In this document: in pieces, positions 41,737 through 50,669 of the stretch
How the letters are laid out: every line of letters starts with the position of its first letter
Numbering within the stretch: position 1 is the stretch's first letter
DNA from: Piscinibacter sp. XHJ-5
Lineage (GTDB): Bacteria > Pseudomonadota > Gammaproteobacteria > Burkholderiales > Burkholderiaceae_C
Direction: 5' to 3'
Assembly (NCBI RefSeq): GCF_029855045.1
Contig: NZ_CP123228.1
Span: 6,014,001-6,078,000, forward strand
DNA: 64,000 nt
Position numbers and translations under genes: made by a program
Notes under the pieces: generated by a model
Told to the model about the DNA's origin: nothing
Databases searched by the model: none
The model's input: the letters and a program-made list of their open reading frames with translations, nothing else

Positions 41737-43137
41737 TCACACGAACAGCATCGCCGGACTCTCCACCGCCCCCCGCAGCGCCTGCACGAACTTCGCCGCA
41801 TCCAGCCCATCGACCACCCGGTGGTCGAACGATGACGACAGGTTCATCAGCAGGCGCGACACCACCGCACCGTTGCGCATCACCGGCCGCTCGACGATGC
41901 GGTTGACGCCGACGATCGCGACTTCGGGATGGTTGATCACCGGCGTCGACACGATGCCGCCGAGCGCGCCCAGGCTGGTGATGGTGATGGTGGAGCCGCT
42001 CAGCTCGTCGCGCGTGGCGCGGCCGCTGCGCGCGGTCTCGGCCAGGCGCGCCACTTCGGCCGCGCAGTCCCACAGGTCGCGTCCCTCGGCATGGCGCAAC
42101 ACCGGCACCATCAGCCCCGAGTCGGTCTGCGTCGCGATGCCGACGTGCACCGCGCCATGGCGCGTGACCACGCCGGCCTCGTCGTCGAAGCGGGCGTTGA
42201 CCTGGGGAAACTCGCGCACCGCCATCACGACGGCGCGCACCAGGAACGGCAGCAGCGTGAGCTTGGCGCGGTCGCGCGCGAAGCGCTCGTTGAGCCGCGC
42301 GCGCAGCGCCTCGACCTCGGTGACGTCGACCTCCTCGACGTAGGTGAAATGCGGGATGCGGCGCTTGGACTCCTGCATCTTCTGCGCGATCTTGCGGCGC
42401 AGGCCGATGACACGCACCTGCTCCTCGTCGTGGCGCAGCTCGCCCCGTGCCTCGACGACCTGCGAAGGCGGCGTGGCGGCGCGCGCGACACCGCCCGAGG
42501 CCACATGCGCATCCAGGTCGGCCTGCATGATGCGGCCGCCCGGCCCGCTGGGCCGCACGTCCTTCAGGTCGACCCCGAGTTCCCAGGCGCGCCGGCGCAG
42601 CGCCGGCGACGCGATCGGCCGGTCGGCGGCATCGTTGGCCGCCGCCGCGCGCTCGGGCGGGGCCGGCGGGGGCCGCCTCTGCTCCAGCCGCGCGGCCTGT
42701 TCGCGCATCGCGGCCGCGGGCACCGCGTCGGCCGCAGGCACCGCGTCGGCCGCGGGCACCGCGTCGGCCGCAGGCACCGCGTCGGCCGCAGGCACCGCGT
42801 CGGCCGCAGGCACCGCGTCGGCCGCAGGCACCGCGTCGGCCGCAGGCACCGCGTCGGCCGCGCGGAGCCTCGGCTCGGCCTTGTCCACGCCCGCCACCTC
42901 GATGCGGATCAGTTCGGACCCGACGGCGAGCACCTGCCCGACCTCGCCCCCGAGCGACACCACCGTGCCGGCCACGGGCGACGGGATCTCGACGTTCGCC
43001 TTGTCGGTCATCACGTCGGCGAGCACCTGGTCCTCGGTCACGCTGTCGCCGGGCTTCACGTGCCAGCCGACCAGCTCCACCTCGGCGATGCCCTCGCCGA
43101 TGTCGGGCATCTTGATGACGTGTTGGCGGGCCATCAT
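41737..43137 (-). CDS. bkdB: 2-oxoacid dehydrogenase E2 (dihydrolipoyl acyltransferase), branched-chain type
   Basis: A 466-residue E2 core protein. The lipoyl domain (residues 5-80) has Lys46 in VMTDKAN. Next come a linker with eight perfect DAVPAA repeats, a peripheral-subunit-binding domain (about 175-210, SPALRRRAWELGVDLKDVRPSG) and the catalytic acyltransferase domain with the active-site His in SSFDHRVVDG. With E1alpha and E1beta upstream it forms a branched-chain 2-oxoacid dehydrogenase; no E3 gene is present, so a shared lipoamide dehydrogenase is expected. The start at 43137 overlaps the E1beta stop. Confidence 0.93.
   Translation of the reverse strand: MMARQHVIKMPDIGEGIAEVELVGWHVKPGDSVTEDQVLADVMTDKANVEIPSPVAGTVVSLGGEVGQVLAVGSELIRIEVAGVDKAEPRLRAADAVPAADAVPAADAVPAADAVPAADAVPAADAVPAADAVPAADAVPAAAMREQAARLEQRRPPPAPPERAAAANDAADRPIASPALRRRAWELGVDLKDVRPSGPGGRIMQADLDAHVASGGVARAATPPSQVVEARGELRHDEEQVRVIGLRRKIAQKMQESKRRIPHFTYVEEVDVTEVEALRARLNERFARDRAKLTLLPFLVRAVVMAVREFPQVNARFDDEAGVVTRHGAVHVGIATQTDSGLMVPVLRHAEGRDLWDCAAEVARLAETARSGRATRDELSGSTITITSLGALGGIVSTPVINHPEVAIVGVNRIVERPVMRNGAVVSRLLMNLSSSFDHRVVDGLDAAKFVQALRGAVESPAMLFV
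42719..42862. repeat. Eight tandem 18-bp repeats inside the E2 linker
   Basis: Eight units of GGCACCGCGTCGGCCGCA (plus strand) run head to tail; seven are near perfect, differing only at A/G in the last position, and the eighth ends in G. They encode the repeating hexapeptide DAVPAA on the minus strand. Such near identity implies recent expansion and a copy number that may vary between strains. Confidence 0.97.
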
Positions 43138-44192
43138 GCCTCCATGGCGCGCTTGAGCGCGGTGCCGACTCGATCAGGTCCGGGGAAGTAGGCCCACTCC
43201 AGCGCGTGCGGGTACGGCGTGTCCCAGCCGGTCACGCGCTCGATCGGCGCTTCGAGGTGGTAGAAGCAATGCTCCTGCACCAGAGCCACCAGCTCGGCGC
43301 CGAAACCGCTGGTGCGCGTGGCTTCGTGGACGACGACGCAGCGGCGCGTCTTCTTCACCGAGGCGACGATGGTCGCGAGGTCGAGCGGCCAGAGGCTGCG
43401 CAGGTCGATGATCTCGGCGTCGATGCCGGTCTCGTTCGCGGCGGCTTGCGACACCCACACCATCGTCCCGTAGGCCAGCACGGTCACGTCGCGGCCGGGG
43501 CGGAACACCGCAGCGGTGTCCAGCGGCACCGTGTAGTGGCCTTCGGGCACTTCGCCCATCGCATGCTTGGACCAGGGCACGACCGGGCGGTCGTGGTGGC
43601 CGTCGAAGGGCCCGTTGTACAGCCGCTTCGGCTCGAGGAAGATGACCGGGTCGTCGTTCTCGATCGAGGCGATCAGCAGGCCCTTGGCATCGATGGGATT
43701 CGACGGCATCACCGTGCGGATTCCGCAGACGTGGGTGAACAGCGCCTCGGGGCTCTGGCTGTGCGTCTGCCCGCCATAGATCCCACCGCCGCACGGCATG
43801 CGGATGGTGATCGGCGCGGTGAAGTCGCCCACGGAGCGATAGCGCAGTCGCGCCGCCTCGGAGACGATCTGGTCCGAGGCCGGATAGAAGTAGTCGGCGA
43901 ACTGGATCTCCACCACCGGCCGCAGCCCGTAGGCGCCCATGCCGACCGCCGCGCCGACGATGCCGCCCTCGGAGATCGGCGCGTCGAACACGCGCGAGGC
44001 GCCGTACTTGGCCTGCAGCCCTTCCGTGCAGCGGAACACGCCGCCGAAGTAGCCGACGTCCTGGCCGAAGACGACGACGTCGGGATCGCGATCGAGCATC
44101 ACGTCCATCGCCGAGCGCAGCGCCTGGATCATCGTCATCGAGCTGGTCTTCACCGCACTCGCCGCGGCGTCCAGGTCGGTTTTCTTCAGCAT
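43134..44192 (-). CDS. bkdA2: 2-oxoacid dehydrogenase E1 beta subunit, branched-chain type
   Basis: A 352-residue transketolase-like subunit. Family motifs include FGQDVGYFGGVFRCTEGL, APISEGGIVGAAVGMG and the segment HSQSPEALFTHVCGIRTVMPS. AGGAG lies 6 bases before the ATG at 44192, one base after the E1alpha stop. With E1alpha it binds thiamine diphosphate and decarboxylates the 2-oxoacids made from valine, leucine and isoleucine. This fits the leucine degradation genes a few kb downstream. Confidence 0.93.
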   Translation of the reverse strand: MLKKTDLDAAASAVKTSSMTMIQALRSAMDVMLDRDPDVVVFGQDVGYFGGVFRCTEGLQAKYGASRVFDAPISEGGIVGAAVGMGAYGLRPVVEIQFADYFYPASDQIVSEAARLRYRSVGDFTAPITIRMPCGGGIYGGQTHSQSPEALFTHVCGIRTVMPSNPIDAKGLLIASIENDDPVIFLEPKRLYNGPFDGHHDRPVVPWSKHAMGEVPEGHYTVPLDTAAVFRPGRDVTVLAYGTMVWVSQAAANETGIDAEIIDLRSLWPLDLATIVASVKKTRRCVVVHEATRTSGFGAELVALVQEHCFYHLEAPIERVTGWDTPYPHALEWAYFPGPDRVGTALKRAMEA

Positions 44193-44193
44193 G

Positions 44194-45943
<1,750 letters not shown>

Positions 45944-46026
45944 GATGTGCGTGATTCAGAGAGAGTCGAAGCCGAAGCAGCGGGCCGCGCCACCGGCGGG
46001 CGCGAGCCCGCCGGTGGCCTGCGGCA

Positions 46027-47721
46027 TCAGTCGTTGGCGTAGATGTTGACGTCCTTGGTTTCCTTGACGAACAGCATGCCGATCACGAAGGTGATCAGGG
46101 CGAAGATGATCGGATACCACAGGCCGTTGTACATGTTGCCCGTCTGCGCCACGATGGCCAGTCCGGTCGCCGGCAGCAGGCCGCCGAACCAGCCGTTGCC
46201 GATGTGGTACGGCAGGCTCATCGAGGTGTAGCGGATGCGGGTCGGGAACATCTCGACCAGCATCGCGGCGATCGGGCCGTACACCATCGTGACGTAGATG
46301 ACCATCAGCGTCAGGATGGCGACCAGGGTCCACCAGGGGCTGCTCATGAACGGAATCGGCTTGGCCTTGTCCGGGTAGCCGGCTTCCTTCAGTGCGGTGC
46401 CGATGGCCGCCTTGAAGGCGGCGTCCTGCTTCTTCAGCTCGTCAGGCGGCAGTCCCTTCGACTCGAAGCCCGGGATGACCTTCTCGCCGATCTTGATCTG
46501 CGCCACCGTGCCCGTGGGAGCGGCTTCGTTCTCGTAGCTCACGGAACGGCCGGCCAGCACCTGCTTGGCGATGTCGCACGAGCTGGTGAACTTGGCAACG
46601 CCGGTCGGGTTGAACTGGAAGGAGCAGCGCGCCGGATCGGCCACCACGACGACCTTGTTCTTCGCCTGGGCGGCAGCGAGCTCGGGGTTGGCCGTCTCGG
46701 TCAGCGCCTTGAACAGCGGGAAGTAGGTCAGCGCGGCGATCAGGCAGCCGGCCATGATGATCGGCTTGCGGCCGATCTTGTCGGAGAGCGTCCCGAACAC
46801 GATGAAGAACGGCGTGCCGATGATCAGCGAGAACGCGATCAGGATGTTGGCCGTGGCCGGGTCGACCTTCAGCGCGCCGGTGAGGAAGAACAGCGCGTAG
46901 AACTGGCCCGTGTACCAGACCACCGCCTGGCCCATCGTGAGGCCGACGAGCGCCAGGATGACGATCTTCAGGTTCTTCCACTGGCCGAACGACTCGGACA
47001 GCGGGGCCTTGGACGTCTTGCCCTCTTCCTTCATCTTCTTGAAGGCAGGCGACTCGTTCATCGACAAGCGGATCCACACGCTGATGGCGAGCAGGAAGAT
47101 CGACACCAGGAACGGAATGCGCCAGCCCCAGTCGGCGAACACCGGCTCCGTGAGGTACGTGCGGGTGCCGAGGATGACGAGCAGCGACAGGAACAGGCCC
47201 AGCGTGGCCGTCGTCTGGATCCACGAGGTGTAGGCGCCGCGCTTGCCGTGCGGCGCATGCTCGGCCACGTAGGTGGCCGCGCCGCCGTACTCGCCGCCGA
47301 GCGCCAGGCCCTGCAGCAGGCGAAGGCCGATCAGGATGATGGGCGCCGCGATGCCGATGGAGGCATAGCTGGGCAGCAGGCCGACCACGAAGGTCGACAG
47401 GCCCATGATCAGGATGGTGACCAGGAAGGTGTACTTGCGGCCGATCATGTCGCCGAGCCGGCCGAACACCAGCGCGCCGAACGGACGCACGATGAAGCCG
47501 GCGGCAAAGGCCAGCAGCGAGAAGATGACCTGCGAGCTCGGGTCGAGGTTGGAGAAGAACTGCTTGCCGATGATCGCGGCGAGAGTTCCATAGAGGTAGA
47601 AGTCGTACCACTCGAACACCGTGCCGAGCGAAGAGGCGAAGATGACCTTCTTCTCTTCCTTCGTCATCGGCGCGGTGGACTTCGCAAGCGGCTTCGCTGC
47701 GCTTCCCACTGACGTTGCCAT
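46027..47721 (-). CDS. MHS-family MFS transporter (metabolite:H+ symporter)
   Basis: A 564-residue, 12-helix symporter of the ProP/KgtP/ShiA group. The N-terminal motif SSLGTVFEWYDFYLYGTLAA and the loop motif GRLGDMIGRKYTF are hallmarks; the second is repeated as GTLSDKIGRKP in the other half. Between two late helices is an insert of about 120 residues with two cysteines (ARCSFQF and SSCDIA), as in one subgroup of these proteins. The start at 47721 has AGGAG about 8 bases upstream. A carboxylate substrate is likely, but none can be named. Confidence 0.9.
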   Translation of the reverse strand: MATSVGSAAKPLAKSTAPMTKEEKKVIFASSLGTVFEWYDFYLYGTLAAIIGKQFFSNLDPSSQVIFSLLAFAAGFIVRPFGALVFGRLGDMIGRKYTFLVTILIMGLSTFVVGLLPSYASIGIAAPIILIGLRLLQGLALGGEYGGAATYVAEHAPHGKRGAYTSWIQTTATLGLFLSLLVILGTRTYLTEPVFADWGWRIPFLVSIFLLAISVWIRLSMNESPAFKKMKEEGKTSKAPLSESFGQWKNLKIVILALVGLTMGQAVVWYTGQFYALFFLTGALKVDPATANILIAFSLIIGTPFFIVFGTLSDKIGRKPIIMAGCLIAALTYFPLFKALTETANPELAAAQAKNKVVVVADPARCSFQFNPTGVAKFTSSCDIAKQVLAGRSVSYENEAAPTGTVAQIKIGEKVIPGFESKGLPPDELKKQDAAFKAAIGTALKEAGYPDKAKPIPFMSSPWWTLVAILTLMVIYVTMVYGPIAAMLVEMFPTRIRYTSMSLPYHIGNGWFGGLLPATGLAIVAQTGNMYNGLWYPIIFALITFVIGMLFVKETKDVNIYAND

Positions 47722-47741
47722 ACGGATGTCTCCTGAAAGGA

Positions 47742-47760
47742 GCACCACCCCCTGTGGTGC
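47742..47760. promoter_or_regulatory. Hairpin in the leader of the MHS transporter gene
   Basis: GCACCAC and GTGGTGC (7-bp arms, 5-base loop) lie 21-39 bases before the ATG, immediately upstream of the ribosome binding site. It could be an operator or an mRNA hairpin. Confidence 0.4.
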
Positions 47761-47783
47761 AACAGACATCTTCGGCGCACGCT

Positions 47784-47842
47784 CTGACCCTCCCCTGACG
47801 CGGTCCTGAACGCCCGCTGACAAACCCCGTGGGAACCCTGAC
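47784..47842. promoter_or_regulatory. Direct repeats with 11-bp phasing upstream of the MHS transporter
   Basis: CTGAC at 47784, CTGAC at 47795, CTGAA at 47806 and CTGAC at 47817 are each 11 bases apart, and one more CTGAC is at 47838, about two turns further. Tandem direct repeats every 11 bases are typical binding sites of OmpR/PhoB-type response regulators. They end 63 bases before the transporter start. Confidence 0.5.
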
Positions 47843-47887
47843 GGATCGTTTCTCGATGTGGGATTCGCGATCGGGATTTGTCCCGAC

Positions 47888-48532
47888 TCAAGTTTTGCGG
47901 GTGACGCCCGGGGGTGCGACGGCCGCACCGTCCCATGCGGGCCCGTCGAACCAGGGATCGCCGCGCAAGTAGGCAGCCACCATCTCGAGCGCATCGAAGC
48001 CCCAGAAGAGGCGGCCGTCGACTTCGATCGTCGGCACGCCGAACACGCCCTTGGCGACGGCCCGCGCCGTGGCCTCCTTCAGCGCCTGCTTGACGACGTC
48101 GCTGGCGGGATCGAGTCGAGGCGCGAGCTGTGCGGTGAGCGCCGCCAGCCGCGCGGGGTCGTTGGCATCGCCGCCACCGCACCAGACGTGACGCAATGCC
48201 TGCTCGCAGACATGGCGCGAGGGCGTGCGGCCAGGCGGCGCGCAGGCCAGGGCCAGGCGCAGCAGCGCGAGCGGGTTGAACGGATGCTGCGCCGGCGTGT
48301 GCATCGCGATGCGATGACGGTGCGCGAGCCAGTGCACGTGGCGGAACGTCCAGGCGCGCTTGGGCTCGATCTCGGCCGGCCCCTTCTGCCCCCAGTGCGA
48401 CAGCAGCCCGGCGAACAGCACCGGCTGGTAGTCGACGCTGTACGACAGGCCTTCGAGCGCCTGCGGCAGCCGTTCAAAGGCGAGGTAGGCGAACGGCGAG
48501 ACCACGTCGAAGTGGAAGGTGAGGTGCTTCAT
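47888..48532 (-). CDS. DsbA-fold protein of the 2-hydroxychromene-2-carboxylate isomerase family
   Basis: A 214-residue thioredoxin-fold (kappa-GST-like) protein. The N-terminal motif FHFDVVSPFAYLAFERLP has Ser at the place of the DsbA cysteine, as in glutathione-dependent HCCA isomerases; GVFGVPTIEVDGRLFWGFD is the second family motif. The ATG at 48532 overlaps the DUF1289 gene stop as ATGA. A paralog lies at 61321-61929. The natural substrate is unknown; isomerase activity is by family only. Confidence 0.88.
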   Translation of the reverse strand: MKHLTFHFDVVSPFAYLAFERLPQALEGLSYSVDYQPVLFAGLLSHWGQKGPAEIEPKRAWTFRHVHWLAHRHRIAMHTPAQHPFNPLALLRLALACAPPGRTPSRHVCEQALRHVWCGGGDANDPARLAALTAQLAPRLDPASDVVKQALKEATARAVAKGVFGVPTIEVDGRLFWGFDALEMVAAYLRGDPWFDGPAWDGAAVAPPGVTRKT

Positions 48533-48723
48533 GGGCGCGAAGTCTCCTGCTCGCGGCGCTGCGCGAGCTGCAGCCACACGGCGCGCTTCTCGTCGTCGTC
48601 CATGCGCGACCACGACGCGATCTCGTCGATCGTGCGGAAGCAGCCCTCGCACCAGCCGGTGCGCGCGTTCATGCGGCAGACGCTGTTGCAGGGGCTGGGG
48701 ACGGGAGGTGCAGGCTCGGACAT
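48529..48723 (-). CDS. DUF1289 family protein
   Basis: A 64-residue protein with the four-cysteine pattern of DUF1289 (PCNSVCRMNARTGWCEGCFRTIDEI), probably a small metal-binding module. It overlaps the downstream DsbA-fold gene by ATGA. Function unknown. Confidence 0.88.
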   Translation of the reverse strand: MSEPAPPVPSPCNSVCRMNARTGWCEGCFRTIDEIASWSRMDDDEKRAVWLQLAQRREQETSRP

Positions 48724-48771
48724 CGGGACAGTGTGTGTGCTCTCAGTGTCTCTATGTTCATCCCGACGCCG

Positions 48772-49257
48772 TCATGTCGCCACATCGACGACGGGCGCGC
48801 GGGTCAACGCCTCCAGCTGCTGCGGACTCAGCTTGAACACGCCGTTCGGATGCCCCGCCGCGGCCCAGATCTCCTCGAAGCGGAACAGCTCGCGGTCGAT
48901 GAGCGTGACGAGCGGCGCGACGTGCCCCAGCGGCGCCACGCCGCCGATCGAGAAGCCGGTCTTCGCCTTCACGAACTCGGCGTCGGCCCGGCCCAGCGCA
49001 CCGACCATGGCGGCCACCTTCTTCTCGTCGACGCGCCGGTCGCCCGAGGTGATGACCAGCACCGCGGCATCGTCGCTGCGGCGGCGGAAGATCACGCTCT
49101 TGGCGATCTGCCCGACCGCGATGCCCAGCGCATCGGCGGCCTGCTGCGAGGTGCGCACCGCCGCGTCGAGGAAGACCGGGGCGTGGGGATGGCCGGCAGT
49201 CTCGAGGGCGCGGGCGACGGTCTGGAAGCCTTCGGGGCGCGCGGGGATCGAACTCAT
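48772..49257 (-). CDS. YbaK/EbsC-family aminoacyl-tRNA deacylase
   Basis: A 161-residue trans-editing-domain protein related to YbaK/ProX, which hydrolyse mischarged aminoacyl-tRNAs. Family features are the conserved Lys in IAKSVIFRR, the strand AVLVITSGDRRVDEKK and the GFSIGGVAPLGH loop. It starts 8 bases after the HMG-CoA lyase stop and is likely co-transcribed with it. Which tRNA it edits is not shown by sequence. Confidence 0.88.
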   Translation of the reverse strand: MSSIPARPEGFQTVARALETAGHPHAPVFLDAAVRTSQQAADALGIAVGQIAKSVIFRRRSDDAAVLVITSGDRRVDEKKVAAMVGALGRADAEFVKAKTGFSIGGVAPLGHVAPLVTLIDRELFRFEEIWAAAGHPNGVFKLSPQQLEALTRAPVVDVAT

Positions 49258-49265
49258 GGCGCCGT

Positions 49266-50183
49266 TCACGCTGCGCGCTTTGCCAGCAAGGCCTTCGCCG
49301 CACGCGACACCGGAGCGCGGCCCAGCACCTCGGAGATGTACGCGCCCGCATCGACCAGCCGGTCGAGGTCGATCCCGGTCTCGATGCCCAGTCCATGCAG
49401 CATGTACACCACGTCCTCGGTGGAGACGTTGCCGGTCGCGCCCTTCGCATACGGACAGCCGCCCAGCCCTGCGATGCTCGCGTCGAAGGTGGCGATGCCC
49501 ATCTCGAGGCAGGCGTAGATGTTGGCCAGCGCCTGGCCGTAGGTGTCGTGGAAATGCCCGCTCACCTCGGCGATCGGGTAGTGCTTCAGCGCCCGCGCCA
49601 TCGCCGCCTGCACCCGCCTGGGCGTGCCCACGCCGATCGTGTCGGCGACGCCGCAGTGGTCGACGCCGATGCCCTTCATGAGGACCACGACCCGCTCGAC
49701 CTCGTCGGGCGTCACCTCGCCCTGGTACGGACAGCCGACGGCGCACGAGATGGCCGAGCGCACCTTGATGCCCTGCGCATGCGCCGCGGCCACCACGGGC
49801 CGGAAGCGCTCCATGCTTACCTCGATGCTGCAGTTGATGTTGCGCTGGCTGAACGCCTCGCTGGCGGCCCCGAACACCACGATCTCGTCGGGCCATTGCT
49901 CGCGCGGCGCCGAGAGCGCCGCCTCCAGCCCCTTCAGGTTGGGCGTCAGCACCGAATGCCGCACGCCCGCTTCGCGGCGGATCCCCGCCATCACCTGCGC
50001 GTTGTCCGCCATCTGCGGCACCCATTTCGGACTCACGAAGCTGGTCACCTCGATCTCGCGCACGCCGGCGGCCTGCAGCCGATGCACCAGCTCGATCTTG
50101 TGCGCCGCGTCCACCGGCTGCTTCTCGTTCTGCAGCCCGTCGCGGGGCCCCACATCCACCAGCTTCACACGATCGACTGCCAT
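49266..50183 (-). CDS. mvaB: Hydroxymethylglutaryl-CoA lyase
   Basis: A 305-residue TIM-barrel enzyme that cleaves HMG-CoA to acetoacetate and acetyl-CoA, the last step of leucine breakdown. Motifs are VGPRDGLQNE near the N terminus, HFHDTYGQALAN with metal-binding histidines, and the signature loop GLGGCPYAKGATGN with the catalytic Cys. Length is normal. The carboxylase and hydratase genes for the previous steps lie just upstream, separated by one opposite-strand gene. Confidence 0.95.
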   Translation of the reverse strand: MAVDRVKLVDVGPRDGLQNEKQPVDAAHKIELVHRLQAAGVREIEVTSFVSPKWVPQMADNAQVMAGIRREAGVRHSVLTPNLKGLEAALSAPREQWPDEIVVFGAASEAFSQRNINCSIEVSMERFRPVVAAAHAQGIKVRSAISCAVGCPYQGEVTPDEVERVVVLMKGIGVDHCGVADTIGVGTPRRVQAAMARALKHYPIAEVSGHFHDTYGQALANIYACLEMGIATFDASIAGLGGCPYAKGATGNVSTEDVVYMLHGLGIETGIDLDRLVDAGAYISEVLGRAPVSRAAKALLAKRAA

Positions 50184-50289
50184 GACAAAAGTCTCACTTT
50201 GCTCGATGAAATTGTGACCGCCACCCGGTTGGGGATGGCGGCTGCGGAAGGCGCTCGTCAACATACCCCATCTCGCCGAGGACCCCGTC

Positions 50290-50667
50290 TTGGACGCCAA
50301 TACCCGCCTTCGCATCGCGACCCGCATCCACTTCCTGCTGCTGCGCCATCTCGGCGAAGGCGTCGACGTCGCCACCATGCTGAAGAACGAGAAGGAGGCG
50401 CGCGAGGTGCTGTGGGTCTGCGAAGGCTCCGGCGACCGGGAGCTCATGACGCTGGCGGGCCAGTACCGCCGCGCCGGCCGACCGCCCGCCCAGCGCGCCG
50501 CCGCCGGGCATGCGCCGCAGGACACCTCCTGGGCCGGCAACACCACCGGCTTCGGCGTCTCGCAGCCGCCGGAGATCCCCGAGTCCGCCGGAAAGCCGGC
50601 CACCAGCGTCTCCTCGGGCTGGCTCAGCCCGGTCAGCTGGCTGCGCCGCGCCAACAGCACGCGCTGA
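50290..50667 (+). CDS. Hypothetical protein, TTG start
   Basis: A 125-residue protein beginning MDANTRLRIATRIHFLLLRHLGEGVDVATML. The start is TTG with GAGG about 8 bases upstream; no in-frame ATG fits. The first half is helical and charged, the second half is Pro/Ser/Gly-rich and probably disordered. I do not recognise it. It runs against the surrounding minus-strand leucine genes and its stop lies 2 bases from the end of the carboxylase gene. Confidence 0.65.
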   Translation: MDANTRLRIATRIHFLLLRHLGEGVDVATMLKNEKEAREVLWVCEGSGDRELMTLAGQYRRAGRPPAQRAAAGHAPQDTSWAGNTTGFGVSQPPEIPESAGKPATSVSSGWLSPVSWLRRANSTR

Positions 50668-50669
50668 AC

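Noticed and set aside
42719..42862. The 18-bp repeat array considered as a CRISPR or regulatory repeat
   Set aside because: Units are directly abutting with no spacers and keep the reading frame of the E2 linker, so they are a coding tandem repeat.
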